DNA of 64,000 nucleotides from Bacteriovoracaceae bacterium (GTDB lineage: Bacteria > Bdellovibrionota > Bacteriovoracia > Bacteriovoracales > Bacteriovoracaceae), in NCBI GenBank assembly GCA_947450475.1, contig CANFVK010000002.1:496001-560000 (forward strand), read 5' to 3'. A program made the translations under genes and the position numbers. This document shows positions 17,383-26,592 of the stretch, in pieces (within the stretch, counting starts at the first letter, position 1; every line of letters starts with the position of its first letter). Below the pieces are notes generated by a model that made no database searches, was not told where the DNA came from, and saw only the letters and a list, made by a program, of their open reading frames with translations.

Positions 17383-18888
17383 ATGAATGTGCGAGAGAAA
17401 TTTTCAGAACTTGCTAAAAAAAATACCACCCAGTTTTTATATTTTATATTAATTTCGTTTCTCGTCTTTTGGCCAAGCTTTATCAATCTCAATTACTTTT
17501 GGGATGATGAACGATTTATTTTTTTAAGTCCAACTGTTTTGCAAGCTCCCAATATTTTATCTTTCTGGAACTTCAACTCTGAATTTTTTAAAAGCTGGCC
17601 TTTGGGCTTTTCATTTTATTGGCTTTTATTAAAGTATTCACCTTTTCAAAGTATTATTTTCTACAAGTCACTCAATATTTTTTTTCATGGAATCAATGCC
17701 TTTTTAGTTCAGCGCATATTAAAAAAATTCAACTTCCCGTTTCCTTTTCTGCTGGCTTTAGTTTTTTTGATTCACCCATTGCATGTAGAGACTGTTAGTT
17801 GGATTTTTCAACTTTTGACAATACTCTCTTTTACATTTTTCCTGCTTTCTTTTTTATTTCTGATTAACTTCATCAATATTAAAAGATACCGTTTTTTAAT
17901 TTTGTCTTTTGTCTTTTTTCTATTTTCTATTTGGACCAAAAGCATTTCACTTCTTTCGCCACTTTTTTTCCTTTCACTTTTTTATGCTCATAGTAGCAAA
18001 AAGAATTACTATTTTAGCTTTCTTCCTTTTATCTTCGCCAGTGTCGTGATCGGCATCGTTAATGTTTATGGTACTTCGGTCACCCTAAATCAAAAGGTAG
18101 AAAAAATTTCAATCGCTCGACAGGTTTTTCTGGACTACTTTGATAAAAGTATTGGAACAATCTATACTCCTCCGGCGCATACCCTAAAGACCAATGGCGA
18201 TAAAATTTATTATGATTTTCTGTTTAATAAAAGACTAAAAAGAGACACATCTACTTTTGATCGAAAAAAAATATTTACTCAAGCTCCCTGGCACTACCTA
18301 TCCAAGACTCTACTGCCAATCAATTTGCAATTTATTTATCCCTCTCATCCCTATTCTATCTGGTTAAACGGAATTGCTATTTGGAGCATCTTTATTTTGC
18401 CAATATTTTTAGCCATTTATTTTAAAGACAAATTATGGTACTTGATACCCGTTTTATCTTTGGCTTTTTTGGCGCCCTACCTTGGAATTACCAACATCAC
18501 GTTTTACTATTGGTCCAGTGTCTCTGATCGCTATACCTATTATTTTATTTTAGTACTTATTATTTGCCTTGGTCTTTATCTAAAAAATCGCAAAAGCAAA
18601 AATGTATATCATTTCTTACTGATCTATTTACTGGTGCTATTTGGGCTCAATATTGATTACGGATTAAAATTCAATCAGCCCATTCTGCTCTATAAGGAAA
18701 TCGTTGAGTACAAGCCCCATCCCGTTATTTATTCACTGCTATTTGAGCAATATCTATTTAAACTAGATGCTAAAAATGCAGAACAAACCCTAAAGGCAGG
18801 ACTTTCTCGCTTTCCCGATGACCCACAACTCGGTGAAGATCTTATTCGATTGAGTACCCTTAAAAATTTTACTGAACAATTGAAATAA
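17383..18888 (+). CDS. TMTC-like multispanning membrane protein (GT-C glycosyltransferase fold) with TPR tail
   Basis: 501 residues, with about ten hydrophobic segments and a short C-terminal helical-repeat tail (AKNAEQTLKAGLSRFPDD). The first periplasmic loop has the GT-C acidic motif in NYFWDDERFIFLSP, and the second has FLIHPLHVETVSWI, the HP-x-H-x-E-x-V signature of TMTC/O-mannosyltransferase-like proteins. These use polyprenyl-linked sugars to glycosylate proteins or glycans outside the inner membrane. Donor and target are unknown. It begins 13 bases after nagB-II, so may be co-transcribed with the nag genes, and it ends 2 bases from a convergent pilin-like gene. Confidence 0.72.
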   Translation: MNVREKFSELAKKNTTQFLYFILISFLVFWPSFINLNYFWDDERFIFLSPTVLQAPNILSFWNFNSEFFKSWPLGFSFYWLLLKYSPFQSIIFYKSLNIFFHGINAFLVQRILKKFNFPFPFLLALVFLIHPLHVETVSWIFQLLTILSFTFFLLSFLFLINFINIKRYRFLILSFVFFLFSIWTKSISLLSPLFFLSLFYAHSSKKNYYFSFLPFIFASVVIGIVNVYGTSVTLNQKVEKISIARQVFLDYFDKSIGTIYTPPAHTLKTNGDKIYYDFLFNKRLKRDTSTFDRKKIFTQAPWHYLSKTLLPINLQFIYPSHPYSIWLNGIAIWSIFILPIFLAIYFKDKLWYLIPVLSLAFLAPYLGITNITFYYWSSVSDRYTYYFILVLIICLGLYLKNRKSKNVYHFLLIYLLVLFGLNIDYGLKFNQPILLYKEIVEYKPHPVIYSLLFEQYLFKLDAKNAEQTLKAGLSRFPDDPQLGEDLIRLSTLKNFTEQLK

Positions 18889-18890
18889 TC

Positions 18891-19619
18891 TTACGGTCCG
18901 TAGGGAACGGTAGAAGAAGGATTTTGAACGCATCCTAAAATAGTAGCGCTCTGAACTAACCCACGCCATGGCTGACCTGCTTGTGGTAAATTGGTCGATG
19001 CATTCCACTCGGTGTAATCAAAAGTTGCCGTCACCACCAGGGCATTTAAAGTAATAACGTAACCTAAAGTGCTATCGAGATTAGTGGTAGAGCTCGTTAC
19101 CACTCCGTTATTTAATCCAGTGGTTTTTCGAAATTTCAACGTTAACGTCAGCACCGCTGGATAGGAAGAGCCCGGAGATGGTGTTCCATCGGCTTTTTTT
19201 CCTGCGTATTGAGGTTGAGTGATGGCGTATGTGGCACTTATCAATTGCGCCTTGACCGGATTTTCTCCGGAAAACATCGTATAGGTATTTAGCGCCAATG
19301 CAGTGGTCTTTGTACCAGTGGAAAGACATTTGCCCACTGTGCATTTTTGAATATCGGCGAGAGAGCCACCAGAAGTACTCTTGCCGTAAAAGTTAGCGTT
19401 ACAGCTTGCAGGATTAAGAATCAAGCTAGATACCATCTGCACCGCGCGATCGACATCTCGATCCGCTTTTAACTTTACTTGTTGATTGATGAGAATTTTC
19501 TTTTGAGCAATGATATAAGTCGTGAGTACACCTAGGGCGACAGTTGCGATCAAAACCATGACAATGGCCGAACCTCGCTCTTGGTGGAAAATTTTTTTAC
19601 AATCAAAATTAATATTCAA
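18891..19619 (-). CDS. Pilin-like (type IV/pseudopilin) membrane protein, second of pair
   Basis: 242 residues. After a short basic leader comes a pilin-type hydrophobic helix beginning ERGSAIVMVLIATVALGVLT, the arrangement of PilX-like minor pilins (type IV pilus or type II secretion), though the processing site G/S is not classical. The globular part shares N-P-x-x-C-N-A-N-F-x-G-K (NPASCNANFYGKS) with its upstream neighbour, so the two are paralogues. Coordinates use the TTG at 19617-19619, but this abuts the GAGG ribosome site with no spacing; an in-frame ATT two codons later (19611-19613) lies 6 bases after it and may be the true start. The upstream pilin-like gene ends 5 bases away: one operon. 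Confidence 0.68.
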   Translation of the reverse strand: MNINFDCKKIFHQERGSAIVMVLIATVALGVLTTYIIAQKKILINQQVKLKADRDVDRAVQMVSSLILNPASCNANFYGKSTSGGSLADIQKCTVGKCLSTGTKTTALALNTYTMFSGENPVKAQLISATYAITQPQYAGKKADGTPSPGSSYPAVLTLTLKFRKTTGLNNGVVTSSTTNLDSTLGYVITLNALVVTATFDYTEWNASTNLPQAGQPWRGLVQSATILGCVQNPSSTVPYGP

Positions 19620-19624
19620 CCTCG

Positions 19625-20209
19625 TTAATAGACTTCAGTTGAGTTCCAAGATTTTGGGCAGCCTAGAACTGTCCCCGCTGAATTGATGACCACTGGAGTA
19701 TTAAACGTTATGGGATCTTCAGTTTTGATTCTTCCGTTAAGCGCTTTAGTTTGAAAAGTTGCTGTGATCATTCCAGTGGACATGACCGAAGTAAGTCCAC
19801 TTGGAACTGCTACCGAGACAACTGATAAACTAAGAGAAGAAACCCGCACTCTTTCCGACGAACTTCCCGTGCCTGTCCAGCTTGAGCTATTAACCGGAAT
19901 TTTGGATTGTGGCGAACCGGTTGTGCGACAGGCTCCAGCGGTATAAGTGCTACACTGATAAACCGAGGTTGCACTAGAGGCGCCAGTTTTACCAAAGAAG
20001 TTAGCATTGCAATGGGGGGGGTTGGTAATGATGGATTGAATTTGGACTTTGATTTGCGAAATATCAGTAGCGATTTTAGCATTCACCGATTGATCCGATT
20101 GCGATTTCGTCATCTGCAACATGGCCAGAGTCAAAACCCCCAGGATTCCCACGGCAACCAAAACTTCAACTAACGTAAAACCCTTATGATTTCTTAAATA
20201 ACGAGTAAT
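19625..20209 (-). CDS. Prepilin-like protein with apparent ATT start codon
   Basis: A class III prepilin signal is plain: leader ITRYLRNHKG, then FTLVEVLVAVGILGVLTLAM with Gly(-1), Phe(+1) and Glu(+5). The reading frame is open upstream only as far as a TAA and holds no ATG, GTG or TTG before the prepilin site. The only sensible start is ATT at 20207-20209, placed 6 bases after a perfect AGGAG (20216-20220). That gives a 194-residue protein. A TTG at 20161 would remove the cleavage site and half the membrane helix. The globular part has NPPHCNANFFGKTG, shared with the next gene. Likely a minor pseudopilin or pilus subunit. Confidence 0.78.
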   Translation of the reverse strand: MTRYLRNHKGFTLVEVLVAVGILGVLTLAMLQMTKSQSDQSVNAKIATDISQIKVQIQSIITNPPHCNANFFGKTGASSATSVYQCSTYTAGACRTTGSPQSKIPVNSSSWTGTGSSSERVRVSSLSLSVVSVAVPSGLTSVMSTGMITATFQTKALNGRIKTEDPITFNTPVVINSAGTVLGCPKSWNSTEVY

Positions 20210-20375
20210 TGTTAACTCCTTGAAGACTTAAAACTTAAATATTTCATTGCTTTCATTCTCACCGAGGTGGGCGCAATTTTCAACTTAATATGCTAAGTCT
20301 TTATTATATCGAGTCTTTACCTCGACTTTTATCGCCTCGACAAACGCTAAGATGATGATAATTAGTGGCATTTTA

Positions 20376-20430
20376 AGGTTCCAGCAGACTTTGGGGAGCT
20401 GCGGTGCCTCCTCAAAGTCTGCTGGAACCT
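20376..20430. repeat. 23-bp inverted repeat, long hairpin between pilin-like gene and smc
   Basis: Left arm 20376-20398 (AGGTTCCAGCAGACTTTG then GGGAG) and right arm 20408-20430 pair over 23 positions with a single G-T wobble, around a 9-base loop (CTGCGGTGC). No T-run follows on either strand, so it is not a standard intrinsic terminator. It starts 6 bases after the smc stop in the direction of smc transcription. It could be a REP-like element or an mRNA-stabilising hairpin. Confidence 0.85.
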
Positions 20431-20435
20431 CAATA

Positions 20436-23400
20436 TTAGTGAAGTTGAACCGAAACTGCTTTTGAAACCCCAGGCTCTTGCATTGTCACACCGTAAAGCG
20501 TGTCATTGAGCTCCATCGTTTTTTTATTGTGAGTGATTAGAATAAATTGCGAATCTGAACTCATTTCTCTTAAAAGCTCATTGAAGCGGCCAACATTGGC
20601 ATCATCAAGGGGCGCATCGACCTCATCGAGTAAACAAAACGGCGAAGGCTTAACCAAAAAGATCGAGAAGATCAAACTCACCGCAGTCATGGCTTTTTCA
20701 CCACCCGACATAAGGTTGATATTTTGCATTTTTTTGCCAGGAGGCTGTGCCACAATATCAATTCCGCATTCAGCATCGTTGATGTCTCCTACTATTTTTA
20801 AATCAGCAGATCCACCACCAAAAATAATTGGAAATACTTTTTGGAATCGAACATTAACTTCATCGTAGGCTGCTTGAAAGCGAGCTTTGGATTTTTCATC
20901 GATATGAGCAATCGCTTTTTGCAGATCTTCAAGTGAAGACTTGAGCTCTACCTCTTGCACTTTCAGAAATTCAGCGCGAAGTTTTTGGCGTTCATAATCT
21001 TCGATTGCTTGCCAATTAATGTCACCCAATCGAGAAAATTCAAGTTTATAGTTTTTAAGTTTCTCGCTACAATCTTTTAAATCCTGGCCGTAGCGACGAT
21101 TAAATTCAAAACCTTTTACATCAATTTCTTTTAATCCTTCTTCGGTTTCCATTGAGTACATTGAAGAGACATCTTTAAGTTCTTCAAAATCATTGCCTTG
21201 GTAATCTAGGAATTTCCCCAGTACTTGTCGCAAATCAATTTGATATTTCTCAAAAATATTTCTCTCATTTTGCTCTTCTTCAATCACATATTGTGAAAGC
21301 TTCAATTCTAACTCGGCCATCTCTCTTTGATTTTTATTGAGAGTTGCCGTTATCGTTTTGACTTCGTCCTCGCGATCCTTCATAGAAAGAAGCAATTGCC
21401 CTAAGCTATCCTTCAAAAGATTGAGTACTTCTTCTTTGTCACTAAGTACTAAAGACGTCTCTTTATTGGCCGCTTCGAGCTCTTCGAGTTCAGCAATAAT
21501 CTGATCAATTTCAGCATTGTAAGTTGAGACCAGAGTCTTATTGGACTCAAGGCGCTGATTCAAACGCTCAATTTGTCCATTTAAGTCTTCAATTTGTGAG
21601 TTTAAACTCTTTAGAGTAGATTCAAACGAACGAGCTTCGACTTGCTTTTGCAGAAGTTCTTGGCGCTCCTGCTCAAAAGAAGATTTTTGCATTTCAACTT
21701 CTTCTTGCAATTCTTCAAAACGAGACATTTTTTCATTGATTGAGGATTGAAGCTCTTCTTTTTTATCAGAAAATTTTTCTTCGCTTTCAATCATGTCTAA
21801 ACGTGATTTTGAAATTTCTTGTTTTCTATTTTTTAAAATTTCTAAGCGGGTAAAACCAGATTCAAAACTAGAAAGTTTTGCCTCTAGGGCCGACTTTTTG
21901 GCGGAAAACTGAGCTCTTGCTTCTGCTGCTTGATCACGAAGCAAATCATAACTTATTTTATTAGCTTCTAATTCAGCTCTTTTATTGACTGAATCTGATT
22001 CTAGCCCCGCTACTTCAGCCTGAAGATTTCCCAGGATAAATTTTAATTCTTCGATCTGATTATTTCTAGCTACGAAACCTTGAGCCTCTTCACTAGATTT
22101 TTTAACTGAAACTAATTTTGCGCCACCAATATTTGCGATTTTTCGAGAGCCATCAATATTAGTAATTGCTTTAAAACGAATATCTGCTGAAAGGCTAGAC
22201 ATAATATCTGCAGGTAGATTTTCAGCTATAAAATGGCCATCGAGAAATGCTGCCATTTTAATTTTTAATTGCTCATCCATTTCTAAGACATCAGCCAATT
22301 CAATCAACTCATCCCCAAGAGTCAATTTAAGTCTAGCGATGGTTTCGCCTGAAAGTTTTTCAGCATTAGTCATCTTTAGGTAATCGAGATTTTTTTCATG
22401 TGTTTCAATCCAAGAAAATAAATCACTGTCTATATTGGCAGTAGCGACTAAGGTTTCCATGAAATCAGCTAGCAAGGTCTGAACTGCTTTGGTGTACTTC
22501 TCTTCACATTTAATCAGAGTTCCCAATAAAGCAAAGCCTTCTGCGTGCTCCTTTAAAAAATCCGAAAGACCTTCTTTTTTACCTTGTAGCGAGTGGTTCA
22601 CTTCAATTAATGACTGAAGTTTAGATTCCGTTTGAATGAGTGACTTAGATTTTGCAGCATAATTTTGCTCTAGCTCTCTGACTAATCCATTAGATTGATC
22701 AATTTGTGCTCGCAACGCCGTTTCTTTCTCTTTGAGCTCATGGGCAATCTTTTCGGCTACCGCTACTGCGTCTCTTTCTCCGACAATTTGACCATTGACA
22801 CCTGAGTACTGTGTCTCGAGCGCTTCAATTTCCTGAGTGAGATCCTGTAATGAGGCTGCGTATTCTTCGAGTCGGGAAGTATTTCTAAAAAGATCCTGAT
22901 CGACTTTATTGAATTGATTTTTTTCTGCCTCAAGTTCATCTCGCAAATCATTGAGGCTTTGTGTTTTATCATCTAATTCTTCTTTGAGGTGTTCAACTTT
23001 TTCTTCTAATAAGGCAAAGTCGTTATCCTCATCAGCTTTTTTCTCCCAATTTTCCAATTCTGCGTTGAGAGTATCTAGTTTTAATAATCGGCCAGTGAGT
23101 TCGGTTTCAACGGTATTGATTTCTCCTTCACGAGTTTCTATCAATTTTTCCTTTTCAGATTGAGTTTTGCAGAGATAAACCAGGCGCTCTTCCGCAGCAG
23201 CTAATTCCTTGGAGATTTGGTTGTATTCTTTTTGAAGCTCTTCGATTTGAATTGTTTCTTCATCTTTTCTGAAACGCTCTTGCTCAAGACCAATTTCAAT
23301 AATATTTTTTTGGGCCAATAGTCGTTCATTTTCTTCTGATCTTGCCTCAACCAGCGACTTGCCTTCTTTAAAATTTTTCAACAAATCGAATTCTTTATGA

Positions 23401-24110
23401 GAGTGAACGACAAGATCATATTTTTCAACTTTTTGCTTTAATTCTCTGGCCCGTTCAGCTTTTTCCGCTTGGCGCTCAAGCGACTTTAAATTCTTTTCAA
23501 TCTCCTGTTGAAGATCGTTCAGTCGAGCTAAGTTTTGTTCAGTCTGCTCGATCTTCTTTAGCGACTCTTTTTTGCGTACTTTAAATTTAGTAATTCCTGC
23601 AACTTCTTCGATCATAACTCGACGTTCTTCTGGCTTAGCTTGTACCAGTCGATTGATTTCTCCTTGGGCGATAATCGAATACGATTTCGCTCCGGCCCCA
23701 GTATCCATAAAAACTTCTTGGATATCTCTTAATCGACATGGAACATCGTTGATGCGATATTCTGTTTCACCATTTCGGTAGAGCTTTCTGGTTAACTGAA
23801 TTTCAGAGGGGGAAGAAACTTGATGCCCAATGTGAATGTGTTTGCCTTCATCGTTTTCTAAAACTAATGAAACTTCTGCAAACGAAGCTGGAGTGTATTT
23901 TGATGAACCGGCAAAGATGACATCTTTCATGGTGGCTCCGCGAAGATGCTTTGCCGATTGCTCACCCATGACCCAAAAAAGGGCATCAACCACGTTGGAT
24001 TTTCCGCAGCCATTGGGGCCTACGATTCCAGTAATACCTTCATCAAAATGAATGACCGTGCGGTCTTTAAACGATTTAAAACCTTGTAGAATAAGTCTTT
24101 TTAACTTCAC
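20436..24110 (-). CDS. smc: Chromosome segregation ATPase SMC
   Basis: SMC is the condensin-type ATPase that extrudes DNA loops and compacts newly replicated chromosomes. The 1224-residue protein has the full layout: N-terminal head with Walker A GPNGCGKSNVVDALFWVMGE, two long coiled coils (about 170-500 and 670-1000), a hinge around 510-660 (AEGFALLGTLIKCEEKY onward), and a C-terminal head with the ABC signature NLMSGGEKAMTA, Walker B PFCLLDEVDAPLDD and the His switch ILITHNKKTME. Start is GTG (24108-24110) after AAAGGAC. Length is normal. No scpA or scpB is in the window. Confidence 0.96.
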   Translation of the reverse strand: MKLKRLILQGFKSFKDRTVIHFDEGITGIVGPNGCGKSNVVDALFWVMGEQSAKHLRGATMKDVIFAGSSKYTPASFAEVSLVLENDEGKHIHIGHQVSSPSEIQLTRKLYRNGETEYRINDVPCRLRDIQEVFMDTGAGAKSYSIIAQGEINRLVQAKPEERRVMIEEVAGITKFKVRKKESLKKIEQTEQNLARLNDLQQEIEKNLKSLERQAEKAERARELKQKVEKYDLVVHSHKEFDLLKNFKEGKSLVEARSEENERLLAQKNIIEIGLEQERFRKDEETIQIEELQKEYNQISKELAAAEERLVYLCKTQSEKEKLIETREGEINTVETELTGRLLKLDTLNAELENWEKKADEDNDFALLEEKVEHLKEELDDKTQSLNDLRDELEAEKNQFNKVDQDLFRNTSRLEEYAASLQDLTQEIEALETQYSGVNGQIVGERDAVAVAEKIAHELKEKETALRAQIDQSNGLVRELEQNYAAKSKSLIQTESKLQSLIEVNHSLQGKKEGLSDFLKEHAEGFALLGTLIKCEEKYTKAVQTLLADFMETLVATANIDSDLFSWIETHEKNLDYLKMTNAEKLSGETIARLKLTLGDELIELADVLEMDEQLKIKMAAFLDGHFIAENLPADIMSSLSADIRFKAITNIDGSRKIANIGGAKLVSVKKSSEEAQGFVARNNQIEELKFILGNLQAEVAGLESDSVNKRAELEANKISYDLLRDQAAEARAQFSAKKSALEAKLSSFESGFTRLEILKNRKQEISKSRLDMIESEEKFSDKKEELQSSINEKMSRFEELQEEVEMQKSSFEQERQELLQKQVEARSFESTLKSLNSQIEDLNGQIERLNQRLESNKTLVSTYNAEIDQIIAELEELEAANKETSLVLSDKEEVLNLLKDSLGQLLLSMKDREDEVKTITATLNKNQREMAELELKLSQYVIEEEQNERNIFEKYQIDLRQVLGKFLDYQGNDFEELKDVSSMYSMETEEGLKEIDVKGFEFNRRYGQDLKDCSEKLKNYKLEFSRLGDINWQAIEDYERQKLRAEFLKVQEVELKSSLEDLQKAIAHIDEKSKARFQAAYDEVNVRFQKVFPIIFGGGSADLKIVGDINDAECGIDIVAQPPGKKMQNINLMSGGEKAMTAVSLIFSIFLVKPSPFCLLDEVDAPLDDANVGRFNELLREMSSDSQFILITHNKKTMELNDTLYGVTMQEPGVSKAVSVQLH

Positions 24111-24258
24111 AAGCTTGTCCTTTGCTGTGTTATTAGTGTGTGTGTCTCGAAATTGCCTATTAACTGTGTCATAAGCAAATCAAAGAGTACACGACAAAAA
24201 TAGTGAGTTAAGAGAATGTAAGAGTGTTTTTTTCATTGGGAAATAAAGCATTTAAGAC

Positions 24259-25398
24259 TTAAAAAGTGAGCTCTTCTTTAAAAATTAATTTCCAGGCAGC
24301 TTTGTAGGCTAAAATCTCGGCAATTTCAGGTGGAAATTCCTGTAAAATTTTTCGAGAATTATTGACTTGGCCCACCAGTTTACTTACCCCAAAACGATCA
24401 CTGCCCAAATCAAAAGCCACCATGAATCTCCACGGATATTTGGCAATTACTTTTTTCCAATCTTCTTGCAAATGCCTGGTCTGGCGATTCCAAAAAGTAC
24501 TGATATAAGTGTCTGAGCCTGGTGGATAAACATTGTCTATGGCAGAAGCAGAAAGATCAAAATATAAATTAGGATATTTTAAAATCATCGATTCAATCCA
24601 ATTGGCTCCATAAATAGTTGAGAGCTGAGGCTTTCTCACTCTCGCTAAATGTGCCCAGATGATTTTAGCTTTTGGATATCGACCAAGAATATTTTCCAAA
24701 GCAGGTAATAGTTTGTCTTCTATTTCATAGTGAATTTGCAAAGGGATATCGTGAGCAGCGGAAAAAGCAAAAAACTCTTCTCCTATCGGTCCATCAATTG
24801 GCGTATTGTAATCTGATTTATCTTTGATGTTATTAACTTGAATTTGGTCCTGACTTGGATAGTGGCGAAAGAAAAACTCCCCCATCATTGGGTAGTGATC
24901 TCTTAAGATTTCATCAAACATATGACTTCTGTATTCTTGGGCATTGAACTTGGGCTCGGGTTGTGAGCCAATTCCATTAGGCATAATCCACGAATAGCCG
25001 AGATCATAAATTTTGTGATTGAGTTTTCCCCAGCTCAATCCAAAATCAAAATTTGCTTTACCATTCTCATCTTTTATTTTAAGTGATCTTTTTTCTGGCG
25101 AAAGGGCAATAAAAGCGATGTGCAATGAATCCATGTGAGCATTCATCAATTCTAATTTTGTAAACCAGTCCGTTTTGTCGGTGACGTAAAAAGGAACTTC
25201 ACCAAAAGAAGACTCTACATCGATTAGGGGAATTTGATTTTGAGATTTAATTTTTTGAATTCTTGCTCGAAGATTGGATTTTATTTTTTCCCAATCAAAT
25301 CTCACCTGAGTCTCCTCACTAATCCTGGATGGAGAAGAGCATGAAAATATAATGGATAACCAAAATAAGACTGCCAATTTCATTAGTTTTTTTTTCAT
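24259..25398 (-). CDS. Amidohydrolase-like lipoprotein, second of a tandem pair
   Basis: 379 residues with a lipoprotein signal (LAVLFWLSIIFSCSS). The body resembles amidohydrolase-2 (PF04909-like) TIM barrels: a beta-5 His in LQIHYEIED, a beta-6 His in IIWAHLARVRKP, and a beta-8 Asp in FMVAFDLGSDRFG. The N-terminal HxH metal motif expected after strand 1 is absent: IPLIDVESSFGEVPFY has Glu-Ser-Ser. A binuclear or classical mononuclear site is therefore doubtful. It is close in sequence to the next upstream gene (shared HYPMMGEFFFRHYPS, TPIDGPIGEEFFAFSA), only 2 bases away. Substrate unknown. Confidence 0.72.
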   Translation of the reverse strand: MKKKLMKLAVLFWLSIIFSCSSPSRISEETQVRFDWEKIKSNLRARIQKIKSQNQIPLIDVESSFGEVPFYVTDKTDWFTKLELMNAHMDSLHIAFIALSPEKRSLKIKDENGKANFDFGLSWGKLNHKIYDLGYSWIMPNGIGSQPEPKFNAQEYRSHMFDEILRDHYPMMGEFFFRHYPSQDQIQVNNIKDKSDYNTPIDGPIGEEFFAFSAAHDIPLQIHYEIEDKLLPALENILGRYPKAKIIWAHLARVRKPQLSTIYGANWIESMILKYPNLYFDLSASAIDNVYPPGSDTYISTFWNRQTRHLQEDWKKVIAKYPWRFMVAFDLGSDRFGVSKLVGQVNNSRKILQEFPPEIAEILAYKAAWKLIFKEELTF

Positions 25399-25400
25399 CG

Positions 25401-26543
25401 CTAAATATCTTCGTGAAACATTATTTTCCAGGCAGATTTATAAGCTAAAACATCTACAATATCAGGAGAAAACTCCTTAAATAAAGTTCTCATATTTGCC
25501 ACTTCCGATATTAATTTTTTAGCCCCAATGCGATCACTTCCTAAGTCAAACGCTGCCATAAATTGCCACGGATGTCTTGCCACCACATCATGCCAAGCTT
25601 TCAGCAAGTGTTTTGATTTTCTGTCCCAAAGTGGACTTGTCACGTGACTGTTATCTCCAGGTGGATAGACATCTGATACATCTGAGCAAGATAAATCAAA
25701 ATAAAGATTTGGATGTCGATCGAGCATTGAATTGACCCACTCGGGTGAAAACAAAGTTGAAAGTTCTGGCTTTCTAGTTCTGCCAAAATGCGCCCAGATA
25801 ACCTGTGACTTAGGATATTTACTCAGCATTTTATCTAGAGGTGCCAGCAGCGGATCCTCGATTTCGTAATGAATCTGGAATGGAATATTATTCTTGGCAG
25901 AAAATGAAAAAAATTCTTCTCCTACCGGGCCATCAATGGGTGTCGTGAGATCAGCTTTTTCCTGAAGCTCAGTCACCATAATTTGACGATTACTTGGGTA
26001 GTGGCGAAAGAAAAACTCTCCCATCATTGGATAGTGATCACGTAAGATTTCACCAAACATATGACTTCTATAATCCTCAGCATTTTGCTTGGGATCGGGT
26101 TGAAATCCAACTCCACTGGGCATGAACCAAGAATAATTCAAATCATAAATTTTATGATTGATATCTCCCCAAATCATTCCCCAATCCTCGTAACCATCTC
26201 CGGCCGAATTGAATTGTCGGAGCGATTTTTTTTCAGGTGAAAAAACGATAAAGGCAACAGCTAGATTGTCGATATACCTATCGAGTTCTGAAAACTTCTT
26301 TATCCAATCTGTTTTTTTATTAGCATAGAAAGGTACTTCGCCGTAGGAAGATTCAACATCTATGATGGGAATTTTGCCTTGGTCTTTAATATTTTTGATC
26401 CGGACTTTGAGAGTTTTTTTGATTTTATTCCAATCAAACTCTCTTAGCTGATTTAGTGTCGTCGATTTTTGAGACTCAACATTGATTGGTTTAGTTGAGC
26501 AAGACGATAAAAGCAATAATGTGGTGATGATAAAAATTTTCAT
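25401..26543 (-). CDS. Amidohydrolase-like lipoprotein, first of a tandem pair
   Basis: 380 residues beginning MKIFIITTLLLLSSCSTKP, a lipoprotein signal with lipobox LSSC. Same architecture as its downstream neighbour: IPIIDVESSYGEVPFY in place of the usual HxH strand, FQIHYEIEDPLL, VIWAHFGRTRKPELS and FMAAFDLGSDRIG. The pair clearly arose by duplication and both copies keep the same atypical first strand, so this change is old and selected rather than decay of one copy. Probably the promoter-proximal gene of a two-gene operon; tRNA-Pro lies just upstream on the same strand. Confidence 0.72.
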   Translation of the reverse strand: MKIFIITTLLLLSSCSTKPINVESQKSTTLNQLREFDWNKIKKTLKVRIKNIKDQGKIPIIDVESSYGEVPFYANKKTDWIKKFSELDRYIDNLAVAFIVFSPEKKSLRQFNSAGDGYEDWGMIWGDINHKIYDLNYSWFMPSGVGFQPDPKQNAEDYRSHMFGEILRDHYPMMGEFFFRHYPSNRQIMVTELQEKADLTTPIDGPVGEEFFSFSAKNNIPFQIHYEIEDPLLAPLDKMLSKYPKSQVIWAHFGRTRKPELSTLFSPEWVNSMLDRHPNLYFDLSCSDVSDVYPPGDNSHVTSPLWDRKSKHLLKAWHDVVARHPWQFMAAFDLGSDRIGAKKLISEVANMRTLFKEFSPDIVDVLAYKSAWKIMFHEDI

Positions 26544-26592
26544 TTCTATTGATTAGTTTAGAATAAAATTTATTTTTAAGAATTAAAAAAAG

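Noticed and set aside
24111..24258. Possible RNA gene in the gap before smc
   Set aside because: AT-rich with GTGTGTGT and no stable stem or conserved motif that I can see; probably just promoter space.
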